The notes beneath the pieces are model-generated. The model was not told the origin of the DNA, made no database searches, and was given only the letters and a program-made list of their open reading frames with translations. Source: an uncultured Eubacterium sp. (GTDB taxonomy: Bacteria; Bacillota; Clostridia; Lachnospirales; Lachnospiraceae). From it: a stretch of 64,000 nt of DNA. Below are positions 16,266-25,414 of this stretch, in pieces. Position 1 is the stretch's first letter. Each line of letters begins with the position of its first letter. Made by a program: the position numbers and the translations under genes. Location: positions 1 to 64,000 of the forward strand of contig CAJUIL010000021.1 of the NCBI GenBank assembly GCA_910586225.1, written 5' to 3'.

Positions 16266-16526
16266 ATGGCGGAGGAACAAACAAAAAAGCGGATATGCAA
16301 AAAGTGTCTGCTAAGAGAACTTGCAGTGGAAGATCAGAAAAATATCCAAAGATATTTGGATGCAATAAAAGAAAAAGACCGCGTGCAGGAGCAGGTCTAT
16401 GAAAAAAGACTTGTTATCTGCAAGTCGTGCGACAGATTAAGCGAAGCGACCTGCCAGGCGTGCGGCTGCTACGTGGAGCTGCGGGCAGCGCTACGGCATG
16501 GCAGATGTCCTTATAAAAAATGGTGA
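16266..16526 (+). CDS. DUF6171-like Cys-rich small protein
   Basis: The 86-residue protein follows GAGGAACAGG and has three cysteine groups: CKKC near residue 11, CKSC near 57 and CQACGC near 67, ending in CPYKKW. The layout (CKKCLLREL, a helical stretch, then CxxC...CGCYVELRA) matches what I recall of DUF6171. The cysteines probably bind zinc or iron. It is the last gene of the ATP-grasp transcript and could be a substrate, carrier or metal-dependent partner of the ligases; that is a guess from position only. Confidence 0.7.
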   Translation: MAEEQTKKRICKKCLLRELAVEDQKNIQRYLDAIKEKDRVQEQVYEKRLVICKSCDRLSEATCQACGCYVELRAALRHGRCPYKKW

Positions 16527-16532
16527 AATAGC

Positions 16533-17456
16533 TTATGTGCTTTCTATGGGTGTATAATGGATACTGACCTTGATATCCTGACCATAGTTGCCAAAGCCTT
16601 TTCCGTAAATCGTAAGACCACCGACATTCTCAGCGTCGTCGTCCACGCCCAGCCGCAGCTTGATCATGCTGTTGCTGTTCAAGTGGAAATCCAAGATCGT
16701 CTTATCGGAAATCTGCAGTCCGTCGATAAACGTCCCTTTATGATTAATAACAAGCATTTTCAATAGCCCGTACTGGTTCCAGTTCGGGAACCACCAGTCC
16801 GGTGTAAAGATGCCGCGTACGTCGCCAAAATCACCAGGCGAGGTCCACTTCCCGATAAATACGTCATTTAAATAAAAGCTGATATCAGACAGCCAGTTAT
16901 TGTTAGAGCCAGGCGCTTCGGAGCTTAGCTCGGCCGAAATGACGATCTGCGTGATCCGCTGGGTGTACGGAATAAAGTTTGGTATCATATATTCTACATA
17001 ACCTTTTGTAAACCAGAGGATATCGGCGTCATAGCGTCCCGGATGCGCGAAATAGCGCGTATCGTCCACCTCTCCGATAAGCCGCTGGTCAGAAGCAAGG
17101 CCGCAGGTTGGAAATACCTGATAATTAGAAAAGTGTCCGACTTTTAATTCTGTATTGTAGACGTTTTCCTGAATGATCGGGTTGTTGATCTCGATCAGCA
17201 CCTTGTCCAGCTGAAGGGAACAGAGCTTCTGGTTACCATGGCTGGCGGATTCGTTGGATGTGTTGACGATACCGCACGCTTCCAGCTTTTTAATGTGGTT
17301 CGTCAGTGCGCCGTTTGTAATGTTCAGCCTGGTTGCCAGCTCATTCATATTCATATATTTATTTACGATCAGCAGCTTAATGATCTCGATTCGTATTTCC
17401 GAACCAAGCGCTTTAAAAAATTCTAGTCCATCGTCAAGCGATTCGATATGCAGCAT
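16533..17456 (-). CDS. ArsR-type regulator with C-terminal sensory domain
   Basis: The chosen ATG at 17456 has GGGGGAA nine bases upstream; the frame is open further but without a site. The 307-residue protein starts with an ArsR-like winged helix (FFKALGSEIRIEIIKLL, ATRLNITNGALTNHIKKLEACGIV). About 200 residues of beta-rich sequence with many aromatics follow (DWWFPNWNQYG, SDISFYLNDVFIGKW), like a carbohydrate-binding or jelly-roll fold. It is divergent from the arabino-oligosaccharide operon, so it very likely regulates that operon in response to a sugar. No metal-binding ArsR cysteines are present. Confidence 0.75.
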   Translation of the reverse strand: MLHIESLDDGLEFFKALGSEIRIEIIKLLIVNKYMNMNELATRLNITNGALTNHIKKLEACGIVNTSNESASHGNQKLCSLQLDKVLIEINNPIIQENVYNTELKVGHFSNYQVFPTCGLASDQRLIGEVDDTRYFAHPGRYDADILWFTKGYVEYMIPNFIPYTQRITQIVISAELSSEAPGSNNNWLSDISFYLNDVFIGKWTSPGDFGDVRGIFTPDWWFPNWNQYGLLKMLVINHKGTFIDGLQISDKTILDFHLNSNSMIKLRLGVDDDAENVGGLTIYGKGFGNYGQDIKVSIHYTPIEST

Positions 17457-17913
17457 AATAAATTCCCCCGTTGATATAATGCCATATTGTATCTGCCCAG
17501 TTGCCCTTACGCTGCATGGTAAATGCATCATGCTGTTCTGAACAGCTGACAAATTGATAGTTTTGTTGGGACCCCATATTATTAGTAACAGTATAGCGAA
17601 AAAGAAGGAATGCGTCAATCCTTTATAAAATTGAAAAATAGTTCTGACCAATCTAAACAAATTGCCTTTCATCAAATCTTAATAGAAATGAAAAAGTCAA
17701 AATCTACAATTTTTAAATAAATCAACCCCTTATTTTGAAAATAATATACAAAATCCCAGCTCTGTTTTTTAACATATTTCACAAATAACTAAAATAGTAT
17801 AGAAAAATCTAAAACAAATATTGACAAATTATAAAAAATATAATAACCTACTTTTATGAAGTTAGAGAGCTGATTTCAAATTTTAAGGGATTTTCAAAAC
17901 AGGAGGGAAAGCA
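17457..17913. promoter_or_regulatory. Divergent control region of the arabinose locus
   Basis: This AT-rich region of about 450 bases separates the regulator from the transport operon. A perfect 13-bp palindrome TATTTTGAAAATA (17731-17743) is a candidate operator. TTGACA at 17821-17826 is a candidate -35 for the operon, but a well-spaced -10 is not clear: TATAAT at 17839 is only 12 bases away. The ribosome binding site AGGAGGG precedes the lipoprotein gene. Confidence 0.45.
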
Positions 17914-19368
17914 ATGAAAAAGAAGTTAGTAAGCGCCTTATTGTGCGCAACAATGACTGCTAGCTGTCTTGCATTTGCAGGCTGCGGCGGTTCTGACGAC
18001 AGTACGGAAAGCAAAAGCGATGCGGCAGACGACAGCGCAGATGCAGCGGGGGATGACGCGGCAGACGACGCAGATGCGCAAGGAGATACCAGCACAGGAG
18101 AAGAAGTGGATTTTTCTGGCACATTCGGTGATGAAAACGGTACAAAGCTTTCGATGTGGACGTTCGTAGACGTTCATGCGAACTTTTACGGCAAGATGGT
18201 TGAAATGTGGAATGAGAAAAATCCAGATAATACGATCGCACTGGAAGCAACGGCTTATCCATTTGCAGATATGCATCAGAAATTGTTAATGTCTTTTCAG
18301 GCAGGCGAAGGCGCGCCGGATATCGTAGACGTTGAAGCTGGCCAGTATCCAAATGTTATTGAAGGCTTAGATACCTGGTTATATCCATTGGATGACGCAA
18401 TGGCGGAATACAAAGAAGATATGGTACAGTCCCGCCTGGAAATTTATATGGGTTCAGACGGCCATTACTACGGTGCACCGTTCCATGTAGGCGCAACCGT
18501 TATGTATTATAATCTGGGCGAGCTGGAAAAGTATGGCATCAAGCAGGAGGATATTGACGCTATTGTAACATGGGAAGACTGGAAAGCGCTTGGTAAGAAA
18601 TATGTGGAAGCGCGCGGCGAGGAAGGCAAATTCTGGACTAGTGTGGATACAGGCGGCACGGACTGGATATGGATCGCTATGGCTGAGCATGGAGAGGATT
18701 GGACAGGTACCTTCGAAGAAGCGCCGAACGTACAGCTGGAATCTGTAAAGAAGATGCTTACCTTAGAAAAGAGTATGCTGGACGAAGGAATCGCAGAGGT
18801 TTCTCCGGAAGGCCAGGTAGATACGGATCCTGGTATCAGCAACATCTTAGAGCATAATATCGTAGCGTTCCCGAAGGCAATGTGGTATATGTCAAGATTC
18901 CTGGATAAGATGCCGGATGAAAAGGGTAACTGGTATATCGCGCCATGTCCGGTATTTGAGGAAGGACAGCCGCGTTCTGTAGGTATTGGCGGTACTGGTA
19001 CGGTTGTAACGCAGCAGTCTGCAAACAAAGAGCTGGCAGCTGATTTTGTATGTTATGCAAAGATGTCTCCGGATGGTTCTAAGGTTATTTGGGAAGATCT
19101 TGGATTTGACGTATGTAATACTTCTTTGTGGGATGACGATGCGTTTGCACACAATAAAGACAATAAATACAATACGTTCTTCCGCAATATGCCGTATGAC
19201 GTATTGAATGAGATCAAAGATGAGATTGGCAAGATCAGCATTTTGAAAGCAACAACGACTATCGGCGAGCAGTTTAACCTGACTTCTTTTAATGAAATCT
19301 TAGAAGAAGGAAGAGATATTGACGAGGTATTGCAGGAAGCGCAGGATGCGATCGATCTGGAACAGTAA
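17914..19368 (+). CDS. ABC sugar-binding lipoprotein
   Basis: The 484-residue protein has a lipoprotein signal peptide with lipobox LAFAGC (lipid-modified Cys24) and an acidic Ser/Asp/Ala-rich linker. A type 1 extracellular solute-binding domain follows (KLSMWTFVDVHANFYGKMVEMWNEK..., GAPDIVDVEAG, YYGAPFHVGATVMYYN). It captures sugars outside the membrane for the two permeases that follow. With the GH43 and GH51 enzymes downstream, arabino-oligosaccharides are the likely ligand. No ATPase gene is in the cluster, so a shared MsmX-type ATPase encoded elsewhere is probable. A stable hairpin follows the gene. Confidence 0.9.
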   Translation: MKKKLVSALLCATMTASCLAFAGCGGSDDSTESKSDAADDSADAAGDDAADDADAQGDTSTGEEVDFSGTFGDENGTKLSMWTFVDVHANFYGKMVEMWNEKNPDNTIALEATAYPFADMHQKLLMSFQAGEGAPDIVDVEAGQYPNVIEGLDTWLYPLDDAMAEYKEDMVQSRLEIYMGSDGHYYGAPFHVGATVMYYNLGELEKYGIKQEDIDAIVTWEDWKALGKKYVEARGEEGKFWTSVDTGGTDWIWIAMAEHGEDWTGTFEEAPNVQLESVKKMLTLEKSMLDEGIAEVSPEGQVDTDPGISNILEHNIVAFPKAMWYMSRFLDKMPDEKGNWYIAPCPVFEEGQPRSVGIGGTGTVVTQQSANKELAADFVCYAKMSPDGSKVIWEDLGFDVCNTSLWDDDAFAHNKDNKYNTFFRNMPYDVLNEIKDEIGKISILKATTTIGEQFNLTSFNEILEEGRDIDEVLQEAQDAIDLEQ

Positions 19369-19445
19369 ATACATAGCGTGTGATTGGCAGCAGCGACAGA
19401 TTTTTATAAGGAACAGTGAAGGCATCGGAGCTGTTGCATGAATGG

Positions 19446-19480
19446 AAATGCCTGAGAGCCTGATTCTCAGGCATTTCTTT
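19446..19480 (+). terminator. Hairpin between binding protein and permease genes
   Basis: AAATGCCTGAGA (19446-19457) and TCTCAGGCATTT (19465-19476) form a perfect 12-bp stem with a 7-base loop, followed by CTTTTCTT. Such an element between a binding-protein gene and its permeases usually gives partial termination or protects the upstream mRNA, so the binding protein is made in excess. Confidence 0.8.
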
Positions 19481-19507
19481 TCTTATCTAAGGGAGAGGAG
19501 AAGGAAC

Positions 19508-20416
19508 GTGAAAAAGCAGAATATTTTTCAAAAATTTTTATATTCCCAGAAGGTAGCGCCGTATGTATTTGTATTGCCATTTTTATTGAGCTTTTGTATC
19601 TTCTGGATTTATCCGCTTTGCAGTACGGTCGTTATGAGCTTTCAGGATATTAAGCCGGTTGGCGCAGAATGGGTTGGCGCAACAAATTATACGAAGCTGT
19701 TAAAGGACTCCGTGTTCCATACAGCGATAGGAAACAGCTTTTTGTATATGATCCTTACATTAATATTGCTGATTCCATTTCCAATGCTGTTCGCGGCATT
19801 AATGGACAGCCGCCTGGTAAAGGCGAAGGGGTTGTGGAAGGCTATTTTATATATGCCGTCTTTAACATCTGTCGTTATTTCCGGTACATTGTTCCGTTTT
19901 ATGTTTACAGAAATGAAATCCGGACAGATGAATAAAATTATGATCGCGTTGGGGATGCAGCCGATTGAATGGCTAAAGATCAAAGGGACAGCATACGTTG
20001 CCCTGCTGATGCTTGCCTGCTGGCGATGGACGGGTGTTAATATGCTTTATTTCCTGTCCGGTCTAAAAGGGATCGATACTAGTTTGTACGAATCTGCTGA
20101 AATCGACGGGGCTACCTCATGGAAAAGGTTTTGGTATATTACGCTTCCGCTTTTAAAACCAACGACTATTTATGTATGCACGATCTCTATTTATGCAGGG
20201 CTTGCAATGTTCTTGGAATCCTTTATGTTATGGCCGGGAAATACGTCGCCGAAAAATATCGGCCTTACGATTGTAGGTTATTTATACCGCCGCGGTATAG
20301 AAAAGAATCAGATGGGGTATGCTTCGGCTGTCGGCCTTGTATTGTTAGTTATTGCGCTGATCATTAATATGGTACAGCTGGTGATGACCGGTACGTTTAA
20401 AAAGGAGGAGAGGTAA
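19508..20416 (+). CDS. ABC sugar permease, MalF/UgpA type
   Basis: The start is taken at GTG 19508 because GAGAGGAGAAGG lies just before it and the frame upstream runs through the hairpin. The 302-residue protein has six predicted membrane helices and the permease EAA loop (YESAEIDGATSWKRFWYITLPLL) that contacts the ATPase. It forms the translocation pore with the next gene product. The tight arrangement with its partner, with no gap, shows co-translation. Confidence 0.9.
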   Translation: MKKQNIFQKFLYSQKVAPYVFVLPFLLSFCIFWIYPLCSTVVMSFQDIKPVGAEWVGATNYTKLLKDSVFHTAIGNSFLYMILTLILLIPFPMLFAALMDSRLVKAKGLWKAILYMPSLTSVVISGTLFRFMFTEMKSGQMNKIMIALGMQPIEWLKIKGTAYVALLMLACWRWTGVNMLYFLSGLKGIDTSLYESAEIDGATSWKRFWYITLPLLKPTTIYVCTISIYAGLAMFLESFMLWPGNTSPKNIGLTIVGYLYRRGIEKNQMGYASAVGLVLLVIALIINMVQLVMTGTFKKEER

Positions 20417-21289
20417 ATGGCTAAGACAAGATCAGAGCAGGTTGGTGGTACAAAAACGACCATTCTAACGATGCTTTCCACGGGGATGTTTGTATTAGTA
20501 AGCTTTATTATTGTTTTTCCTGTGCTTGCCGGATTCCTTGCATCTTTCCGGCCGGGCCAGGAGCTGTTCCGCAAGGGTTTGTCACTCAACCTTGATTTTT
20601 CTACCATGACGTTGAAAAATTATAAGTATATCTTCAGTGGCAACGCGGATTCCTTAAGATACTTAAATTCGTTTAAGAACAGCTTGTTTTTAACGTTTGT
20701 AACGGTTGTGGGGACGTTGGTTGTTTGCTATTTTATTGCATATGGTATTTCGATGTATGATTTTAAGCTTCGCAACGTACTGTTTTTCCTTGTGATCGCG
20801 ACGATGATGGTTCCGTTTGAAATCCTGATGCTTCCATTATATCAGGAGATCATTAAGCTGAACCTGACCGATACGACATGGGGCGTTGTGCTTCCCGGTG
20901 TTTGTAGTGCGTCCACGATCTTCTTTTTCCGGCAATATATGATCGGCCTGCCGAAGGAGCTGCTGGAGGCTGGACGTATTGACGGAGCGACGGAGTATGG
21001 GATCTGCGTCAAAGTTATGCTTCCGATCGTGAAGCCGGCGTTTGCTTCGATGGCAATCCTGACTTCTATGGGGTCTTGGAACAACCTGCTGTGGCCGATG
21101 CTTGTATACAGAAGCCAGTCAAAATTTACGCTTCCTGTCTATTTAAACGGGCTATTGAATCCATATGGGAATAACTATGATATCCTGATCGCAGGTTCCA
21201 TGTTTTCCATTATACCGGTATTAGCAGTATTCCTCTGCTTCCAGAGTTATTTTGTAGACGGTATGGTTGCCGGGGCGGTGAAGGGCTAA
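20417..21289 (+). CDS. ABC sugar permease, MalG/UgpE type
   Basis: The ATG directly follows the previous stop and is served by AAGGAGGAGAGG inside the upstream gene. The 290-residue protein has six membrane helices and the EAA motif (ELLEAGRIDGATEYGICVKVML). It is the second pore subunit of the sugar importer. The sequence lies between the first permease and two arabinofuranosidase genes. Confidence 0.9.
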   Translation: MAKTRSEQVGGTKTTILTMLSTGMFVLVSFIIVFPVLAGFLASFRPGQELFRKGLSLNLDFSTMTLKNYKYIFSGNADSLRYLNSFKNSLFLTFVTVVGTLVVCYFIAYGISMYDFKLRNVLFFLVIATMMVPFEILMLPLYQEIIKLNLTDTTWGVVLPGVCSASTIFFFRQYMIGLPKELLEAGRIDGATEYGICVKVMLPIVKPAFASMAILTSMGSWNNLLWPMLVYRSQSKFTLPVYLNGLLNPYGNNYDILIAGSMFSIIPVLAVFLCFQSYFVDGMVAGAVKG

Positions 21290-21315
21290 AAGCCGAGCGG
21301 CATAAAATATAGAAA

Positions 21316-21352
21316 AGAACGACCGGCTGAGACTGGGCTGGCCGTTCTTTTT
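21316..21352 (+). terminator. Intrinsic terminator after the permease genes
   Basis: AGAACGACCGGC pairs with GGCTGGCCGTTCT with small mismatches, and seven T bases follow. It separates the transport genes from the glycosidase genes, which may therefore have readthrough or an own promoter. Confidence 0.75.
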
Positions 21353-21425
21353 TATCGGACTGTGATACGCACAGCAATGTGCTCCTAAAGGATATGAGTA
21401 TAAAAAGTAGAAAGAAGGAACTGGA

Positions 21426-22382
21426 ATGGATACGAAATTAACGTATAATGAGCCGTGGATCTCGCAGCGGGCGGATCCTTATGTGTACAGGCATACGGAC
21501 GGCGTATATTATTTTACAGCGTCGGTGCCTGCTTATGATAGTATCTGCCTGCGCAGGGCGGACAGTCTGGCAGGGCTTCCGCAGGCGGAAGAGGTCGAGG
21601 TGTGGCACAAGCATGAGGAAGGCCCGATGAGCATTCATATCTGGGCGCCGGAGCTGCATTATCTGGATGGCAAATGGTATATTTATTATGCAGGCGGCGA
21701 TAAGGACGATGTATGGGAGATACGCCCTTATGTACTGGAATGTATGGGGAACGACCCGATGAAAGACCCATGGAGAGAGCTTGGTAAAATGAAGAGGGCG
21801 CCGGAGGACGAGTTTTCCTTTGAAGCGTTCTCGCTGGATGCCACGGTATTTGATAATAAAGGCGAATATTTTTATGTCTGGGCGGAAAAGGTCGGTGTTG
21901 GCAAGCAGATTTCCAACCTGTATATTGCGAAAATGGCAAGCCCGCATCAGCTGCAGACGGTACAGGTGCTATTAACAACGCCGGATTATGACTGGGAGCG
22001 CGTCGGCTTTTGGGTAAACGAAGGCCCGGCGGTCATTAAGCATGGAGGGAAGCTGTTTTTGACGTATTCCGCCAGTGAGACGGGAGAGCATTATTGTATG
22101 GGGATGCTGTCGGCAGATATGGAAGCCGACCTTCTTGACCCGTTGTCATGGAAAAAGGAGCGTTACCCGGTGCTTTGCACGGATGCATCCAAAAAGATAT
22201 TCGGGCCTGGGCATAATTCGTTTACGACGGATGATGAGGGAAACGATATTATGGTATACCATCTGCGGACAGAAGCAAAGATCGAAGGAAATCCGCTGTA
22301 TAATCCGAACCGCCACGCATGTCTGATGAAAGTGCGCTGGGACGAGCGGGGATGGCCTGTTTTTACTTATGAGGATGAATAA
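21426..22382 (+). CDS. GH43 family glycosidase (arabinofuranosidase/xylosidase type)
   Basis: The 318-residue protein lacks a signal peptide, so it acts in the cytoplasm on imported oligosaccharides. It reads as a five-bladed propeller of family GH43: RADPYVYRHTDG holds the general-base Asp near residue 17, IWAPELHY is a conserved propeller strand, LDATVF holds the second Asp near 140, and NEGPAVIK holds the acid Glu near 200. The family removes arabinofuranosyl or xylosyl units. With GH51 next door, arabinose removal is the best guess. AAGAAGGA precedes the ATG. Confidence 0.85.
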   Translation: MDTKLTYNEPWISQRADPYVYRHTDGVYYFTASVPAYDSICLRRADSLAGLPQAEEVEVWHKHEEGPMSIHIWAPELHYLDGKWYIYYAGGDKDDVWEIRPYVLECMGNDPMKDPWRELGKMKRAPEDEFSFEAFSLDATVFDNKGEYFYVWAEKVGVGKQISNLYIAKMASPHQLQTVQVLLTTPDYDWERVGFWVNEGPAVIKHGGKLFLTYSASETGEHYCMGMLSADMEADLLDPLSWKKERYPVLCTDASKKIFGPGHNSFTTDDEGNDIMVYHLRTEAKIEGNPLYNPNRHACLMKVRWDERGWPVFTYEDE

Positions 22383-22459
22383 GCTGGATAGCGGACAGAA
22401 GCGATACGGCATGGATGCGTCTGCAGACGGCCGTGTTGGATAGGAAAGGGAGATAGTGT

Positions 22460-23968
22460 ATGGCAAAATTAGTCATTAATGAGGCGAAAAAGCAAGGGAA
22501 GATTGAGCCGGAGGTATACGGCCAGTTTTCTGAGCATTTGGGAAGGGGTATTTACGAGGGCCTGTTTGTAACGGAGGATTCTGGTATCGCAAATGTGAAC
22601 GGGATGCGCACGGATGTCGTGGAAGCGTTAAAGGAGCTGGAGGTGCCTGTACTGCGCTGGCCGGGCGGATGCTTTGCCGATGAATATCACTGGAAGGACG
22701 GCATTGGGCCGAAGGAAACCCGCAAGCGGATGGTTAACACGAACTGGGGCGGCGTTGTAGAGGATAACAGCTTTGGGACGCATGAGTTTATGGAGCTGTG
22801 CCGTCAGCTTGGCTGCAAGACGTATGTCAATGGCAATCTTGGCAGCGGTACAGTGCAGGAAATGGCGGAGTGGATTGAGTATATGACGTTTGATGGCATA
22901 TCGCCGATGGCTGACCTGCGTAAGAAAAACGGGCACGATGCGCCATGGAAGGTCGACTATTTTGGCGTGGGCAATGAAAACTGGGGCTGCGGCGGCAATA
23001 TGAACCCGGAGCACTATGCGAATGAATACCGCCGTTACCAGACGTTTGTAAAAAATCTGGATCCGGATCAAGAGCCGATCCAAAAAGTCTGCTGCGGCGC
23101 CAATGTAGCTGATTATTATTGGACAAGGGATGTTCTGAAAACCTGCTTTTCTCATGTAGAAAAGAAAGCGCATGGGCATATGGACCATTTGTCGCTGCAT
23201 TATTATGTGCATCCGAAAGGCTGGGAGATCAAGGGAAGCGCGACTGATTTCGACGAAGAGACTTGGTATCAAACGCTGTACAAGGCGCTGTATATCGAAG
23301 AGCTGATCGAGCGGCACGGTACGATCATGGACCATTTTGACCCGGAGAAGAAAATAGGGATGGCCATAGACGAATGGGGCACCTGGTATACGTGCGAGCC
23401 GGGCACGGATCCGGGCTTTTTGTATCAGCAGAATACGGTACGAGATGCGCTTGTGGCGGGGATCACGATGAATATTTTCAACAAGCACTGTGACCGTGTA
23501 AAGATGGCGTGTATTGCGCAGACCGTTAATGTGCTGCAGGCGATGCTGCTGACGGAAGGCGAAAAAATGATCAAGACGCCGACTTACCATGTCTTTCATA
23601 TGTACCGCCACCACCAGGGGGCAAACCTGCTTGGCAGCGAGCTGACCGGTGTGGAGGATATCGGCATGGGAGAATGGCTTGTGCCAAAGGTAACCGAATC
23701 CGTATCGGAAAAGGACGGGATCATCACAATGACACTTAACAACCTGTCTGCGTCTGAGCAAGAGGAAGTAGATGTACACTTTATCGGAGACAGGGATCAT
23801 AAGGTATTGGAAGCGAGGATTGTAACGCATGAGGATATGCATACGTATAACACGTTTGACGAGCCGGATAAGGTAACAGAGCAGGCGTTTAACGGCTATA
23901 CGCTGCAGGGAAGCAGGATGAAGCTTGTGCTTCCAGTATGCAGTGTGGTGGAAATCCGCGTAAAATAG
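22460..23968 (+). CDS. abfA: GH51 alpha-L-arabinofuranosidase
   Basis: The 502-residue protein has the usual GH51 length and both catalytic glutamates: the acid/base in GVGNENWGCGG (about residue 173) and the nucleophile in AIDEWGTWY (about 305). Other family signatures are LRWPGGCFADEYHWKDG near the N-terminus and a C-terminal beta-sandwich domain. It hydrolyses terminal alpha-L-arabinofuranosyl bonds of arabinan or arabinoxylan fragments. No signal peptide is present, in line with intracellular degradation after import. A terminator follows. Confidence 0.93.
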   Translation: MAKLVINEAKKQGKIEPEVYGQFSEHLGRGIYEGLFVTEDSGIANVNGMRTDVVEALKELEVPVLRWPGGCFADEYHWKDGIGPKETRKRMVNTNWGGVVEDNSFGTHEFMELCRQLGCKTYVNGNLGSGTVQEMAEWIEYMTFDGISPMADLRKKNGHDAPWKVDYFGVGNENWGCGGNMNPEHYANEYRRYQTFVKNLDPDQEPIQKVCCGANVADYYWTRDVLKTCFSHVEKKAHGHMDHLSLHYYVHPKGWEIKGSATDFDEETWYQTLYKALYIEELIERHGTIMDHFDPEKKIGMAIDEWGTWYTCEPGTDPGFLYQQNTVRDALVAGITMNIFNKHCDRVKMACIAQTVNVLQAMLLTEGEKMIKTPTYHVFHMYRHHQGANLLGSELTGVEDIGMGEWLVPKVTESVSEKDGIITMTLNNLSASEQEEVDVHFIGDRDHKVLEARIVTHEDMHTYNTFDEPDKVTEQAFNGYTLQGSRMKLVLPVCSVVEIRVK

Positions 23969-23978
23969 GCTGATGGAA

Positions 23979-24012
23979 AAGCCCCGAAAGCTGAGAACAG
24001 CTTCCGGGGCTT
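23979..24012 (+). terminator. Intrinsic terminator after the GH51 gene
   Basis: AAGCCCCG and CGGGGCTT, with an inner AGCT-AGCT stem around GAGAAC, form a strong hairpin. The downstream T run is poor, so it may work mostly as an mRNA end. Confidence 0.65.
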
Positions 24013-24032
24013 ATGACTGTGTGGAAAACGGC

Positions 24033-24060
24033 TTGAAAAATAAAAAGGATATGTTATAAT
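24033..24060 (+). promoter_or_regulatory. Extended -10 promoter before the gene at 24091
   Basis: TTGAAA (24033-24038) and TATAAT (24055-24060) are 16 bases apart, and TG at 24052-24053 gives an extended -10. Confidence 0.65.
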
Positions 24061-24090
24061 GTTCAGACAGGGAGGGAGAATTTCAGTACC

Positions 24091-24744
24091 ATGAAGGATA
24101 ACAAGAAAAAAAGCAGGCTTGTGCCCGGCGAATATCTGGTTGCGGCAATTTTTGCGGCAGTCATTGTTTTTGGTGTCTGGATGGCGATGCGGGCGGATGC
24201 AGGGAAGCGTAAAAGCGTGGAGGGTACGTATTCATGCGAATATCCGATCAACGGCTCGCAGGATAAGTCGATCACGGTTTACTATAAGTTCGACGCAAAG
24301 GAAGGGACGTTTGAGGAGCTGTGGGGCGAACGTACTTTGCTGACAGGCAGCTATACTGTGGAAGGAGATACGCTGACACTTGTCACCGACGGGAAGGAGG
24401 ATACCGGGGCAAAGAGTGAGACGATCACATTTTTGATCCAGGACCGCCTGCTGCTGGACCGGCAGTATTTATATGAAGGAAGTCTGCCTCCGGATGATAC
24501 ATTTGACGCGGAATGTACGATGAAGGATTTTGCAGGGCAGGAATATATTGTGCGTTTTGCGAAAGACGGCAGCTATACGTATACGATCAAGGCGTTATCC
24601 GCAGACGGTGACGACAAGGTGATGAAGGGAACCTATGAACGAGAGGGCGATTTGATCCACCGTACGAATGCGGATGGTGGGCCGATGACGGATTTTTATG
24701 TTTATGACGGAAGGCTGGCAGGTATTTTTTATACGAAGGAGTAG
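24091..24744 (+). CDS. Membrane-anchored lipocalin-like protein
   Basis: The 217-residue protein has one N-terminal membrane segment (about 16-33) and two beta-rich repeats outside the membrane, each built like VEGTYSCEY...FEELWGERTLLTGSYTVEGDTLTL and MKGTYEREGDLIHR. This recalls small lipocalin-like or DUF5640-type domains. GGAGGGAG is present about 14 bases before the ATG, which is far for a ribosome binding site. It lies three bases ahead of the YesL gene. Ligand and function unknown. Confidence 0.6.
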   Translation: MKDNKKKSRLVPGEYLVAAIFAAVIVFGVWMAMRADAGKRKSVEGTYSCEYPINGSQDKSITVYYKFDAKEGTFEELWGERTLLTGSYTVEGDTLTLVTDGKEDTGAKSETITFLIQDRLLLDRQYLYEGSLPPDDTFDAECTMKDFAGQEYIVRFAKDGSYTYTIKALSADGDDKVMKGTYEREGDLIHRTNADGGPMTDFYVYDGRLAGIFYTKE

Positions 24745-24747
24745 GAT

Positions 24748-25398
24748 ATGAACAATTTTTTTAGCTATGACAATGGATTTTTCCGGGTGGTCAATAAGAT
24801 TGTGGACTGCTTTTGGGCGAGTATTTTGTGGATGGTGTTCTGCCTGCCGATCGTTACGGCGGGAACTGCTACGACGGCCTTGTATTATACCGTGCATAAA
24901 TCGCTGCGCGGAAACAGGGGCTATGTCTGGCGGAGCTTTTGGTACTCGTTTAGAACCAATTTTAAACAGACGACCAAGATCTGGCTTATGATGCTTGTTG
25001 TGTTTGCATTTTTATTTGCCGATCATAGGATCATGCGGATGTTTGCCGAGCAGGGCTCCAAGCTGGGAATACTGTATTATTTTTTCCTGTTTCTGATGCT
25101 TTTTTGGGCGGTGTGGTGTGTCTACATTTTTACTTATTCCGCCAGGTTTGAAAACGGACTGAAGCAGACGATGAAAAACGCGGGGCTGATCGCACTGTTA
25201 AATCTGCCGTGGTCGTTTGTAGTGCTCGCTATTTTGCTGGTGGGAATGCTGCTTGCCTGGCTGTCGCCAATATCGATCGTATTTGTACCGTCGGCGGGGA
25301 TGTGGCTGTATGATATGTTTTTAGAGAATATTTTCCGCAAATATATGTCGCCGGAGGATTTAGAGAAGGAGCAGGCGTTGGATTTTGGAAATCGTTAG
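24748..25398 (+). CDS. YesL family (DUF624) membrane protein
   Basis: The 216-residue protein has five or so membrane helices and the DUF624 signature: an N-terminal NFFSYDNGFFRVVNKIVDCF block and FWASILWMVFCLPIVTAG. Members are frequent near carbohydrate ABC transporters and glycosidases in Firmicutes, as here, but their role is not established. GAAGGAG precedes the ATG, and the gene is co-transcribed with the one before it. Confidence 0.85.
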   Translation: MNNFFSYDNGFFRVVNKIVDCFWASILWMVFCLPIVTAGTATTALYYTVHKSLRGNRGYVWRSFWYSFRTNFKQTTKIWLMMLVVFAFLFADHRIMRMFAEQGSKLGILYYFFLFLMLFWAVWCVYIFTYSARFENGLKQTMKNAGLIALLNLPWSFVVLAILLVGMLLAWLSPISIVFVPSAGMWLYDMFLENIFRKYMSPEDLEKEQALDFGNR

Positions 25399-25414
25399 GA
25401 ACATAGCGTTGCAA

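Noticed and set aside
16533-17675. Longer version of the ArsR-type regulator starting at 17675
   Set aside because: The extra 73 residues run through the AT-rich control region and lack a ribosome binding site; ATG 17456 has GGGGGAA.
22628-23842. 404-codon minus-strand frame inside the GH51 gene
   Set aside because: Antisense shadow of a well-conserved glycosidase; the composition is rich in His, Arg and Ile, as expected from reverse reading.
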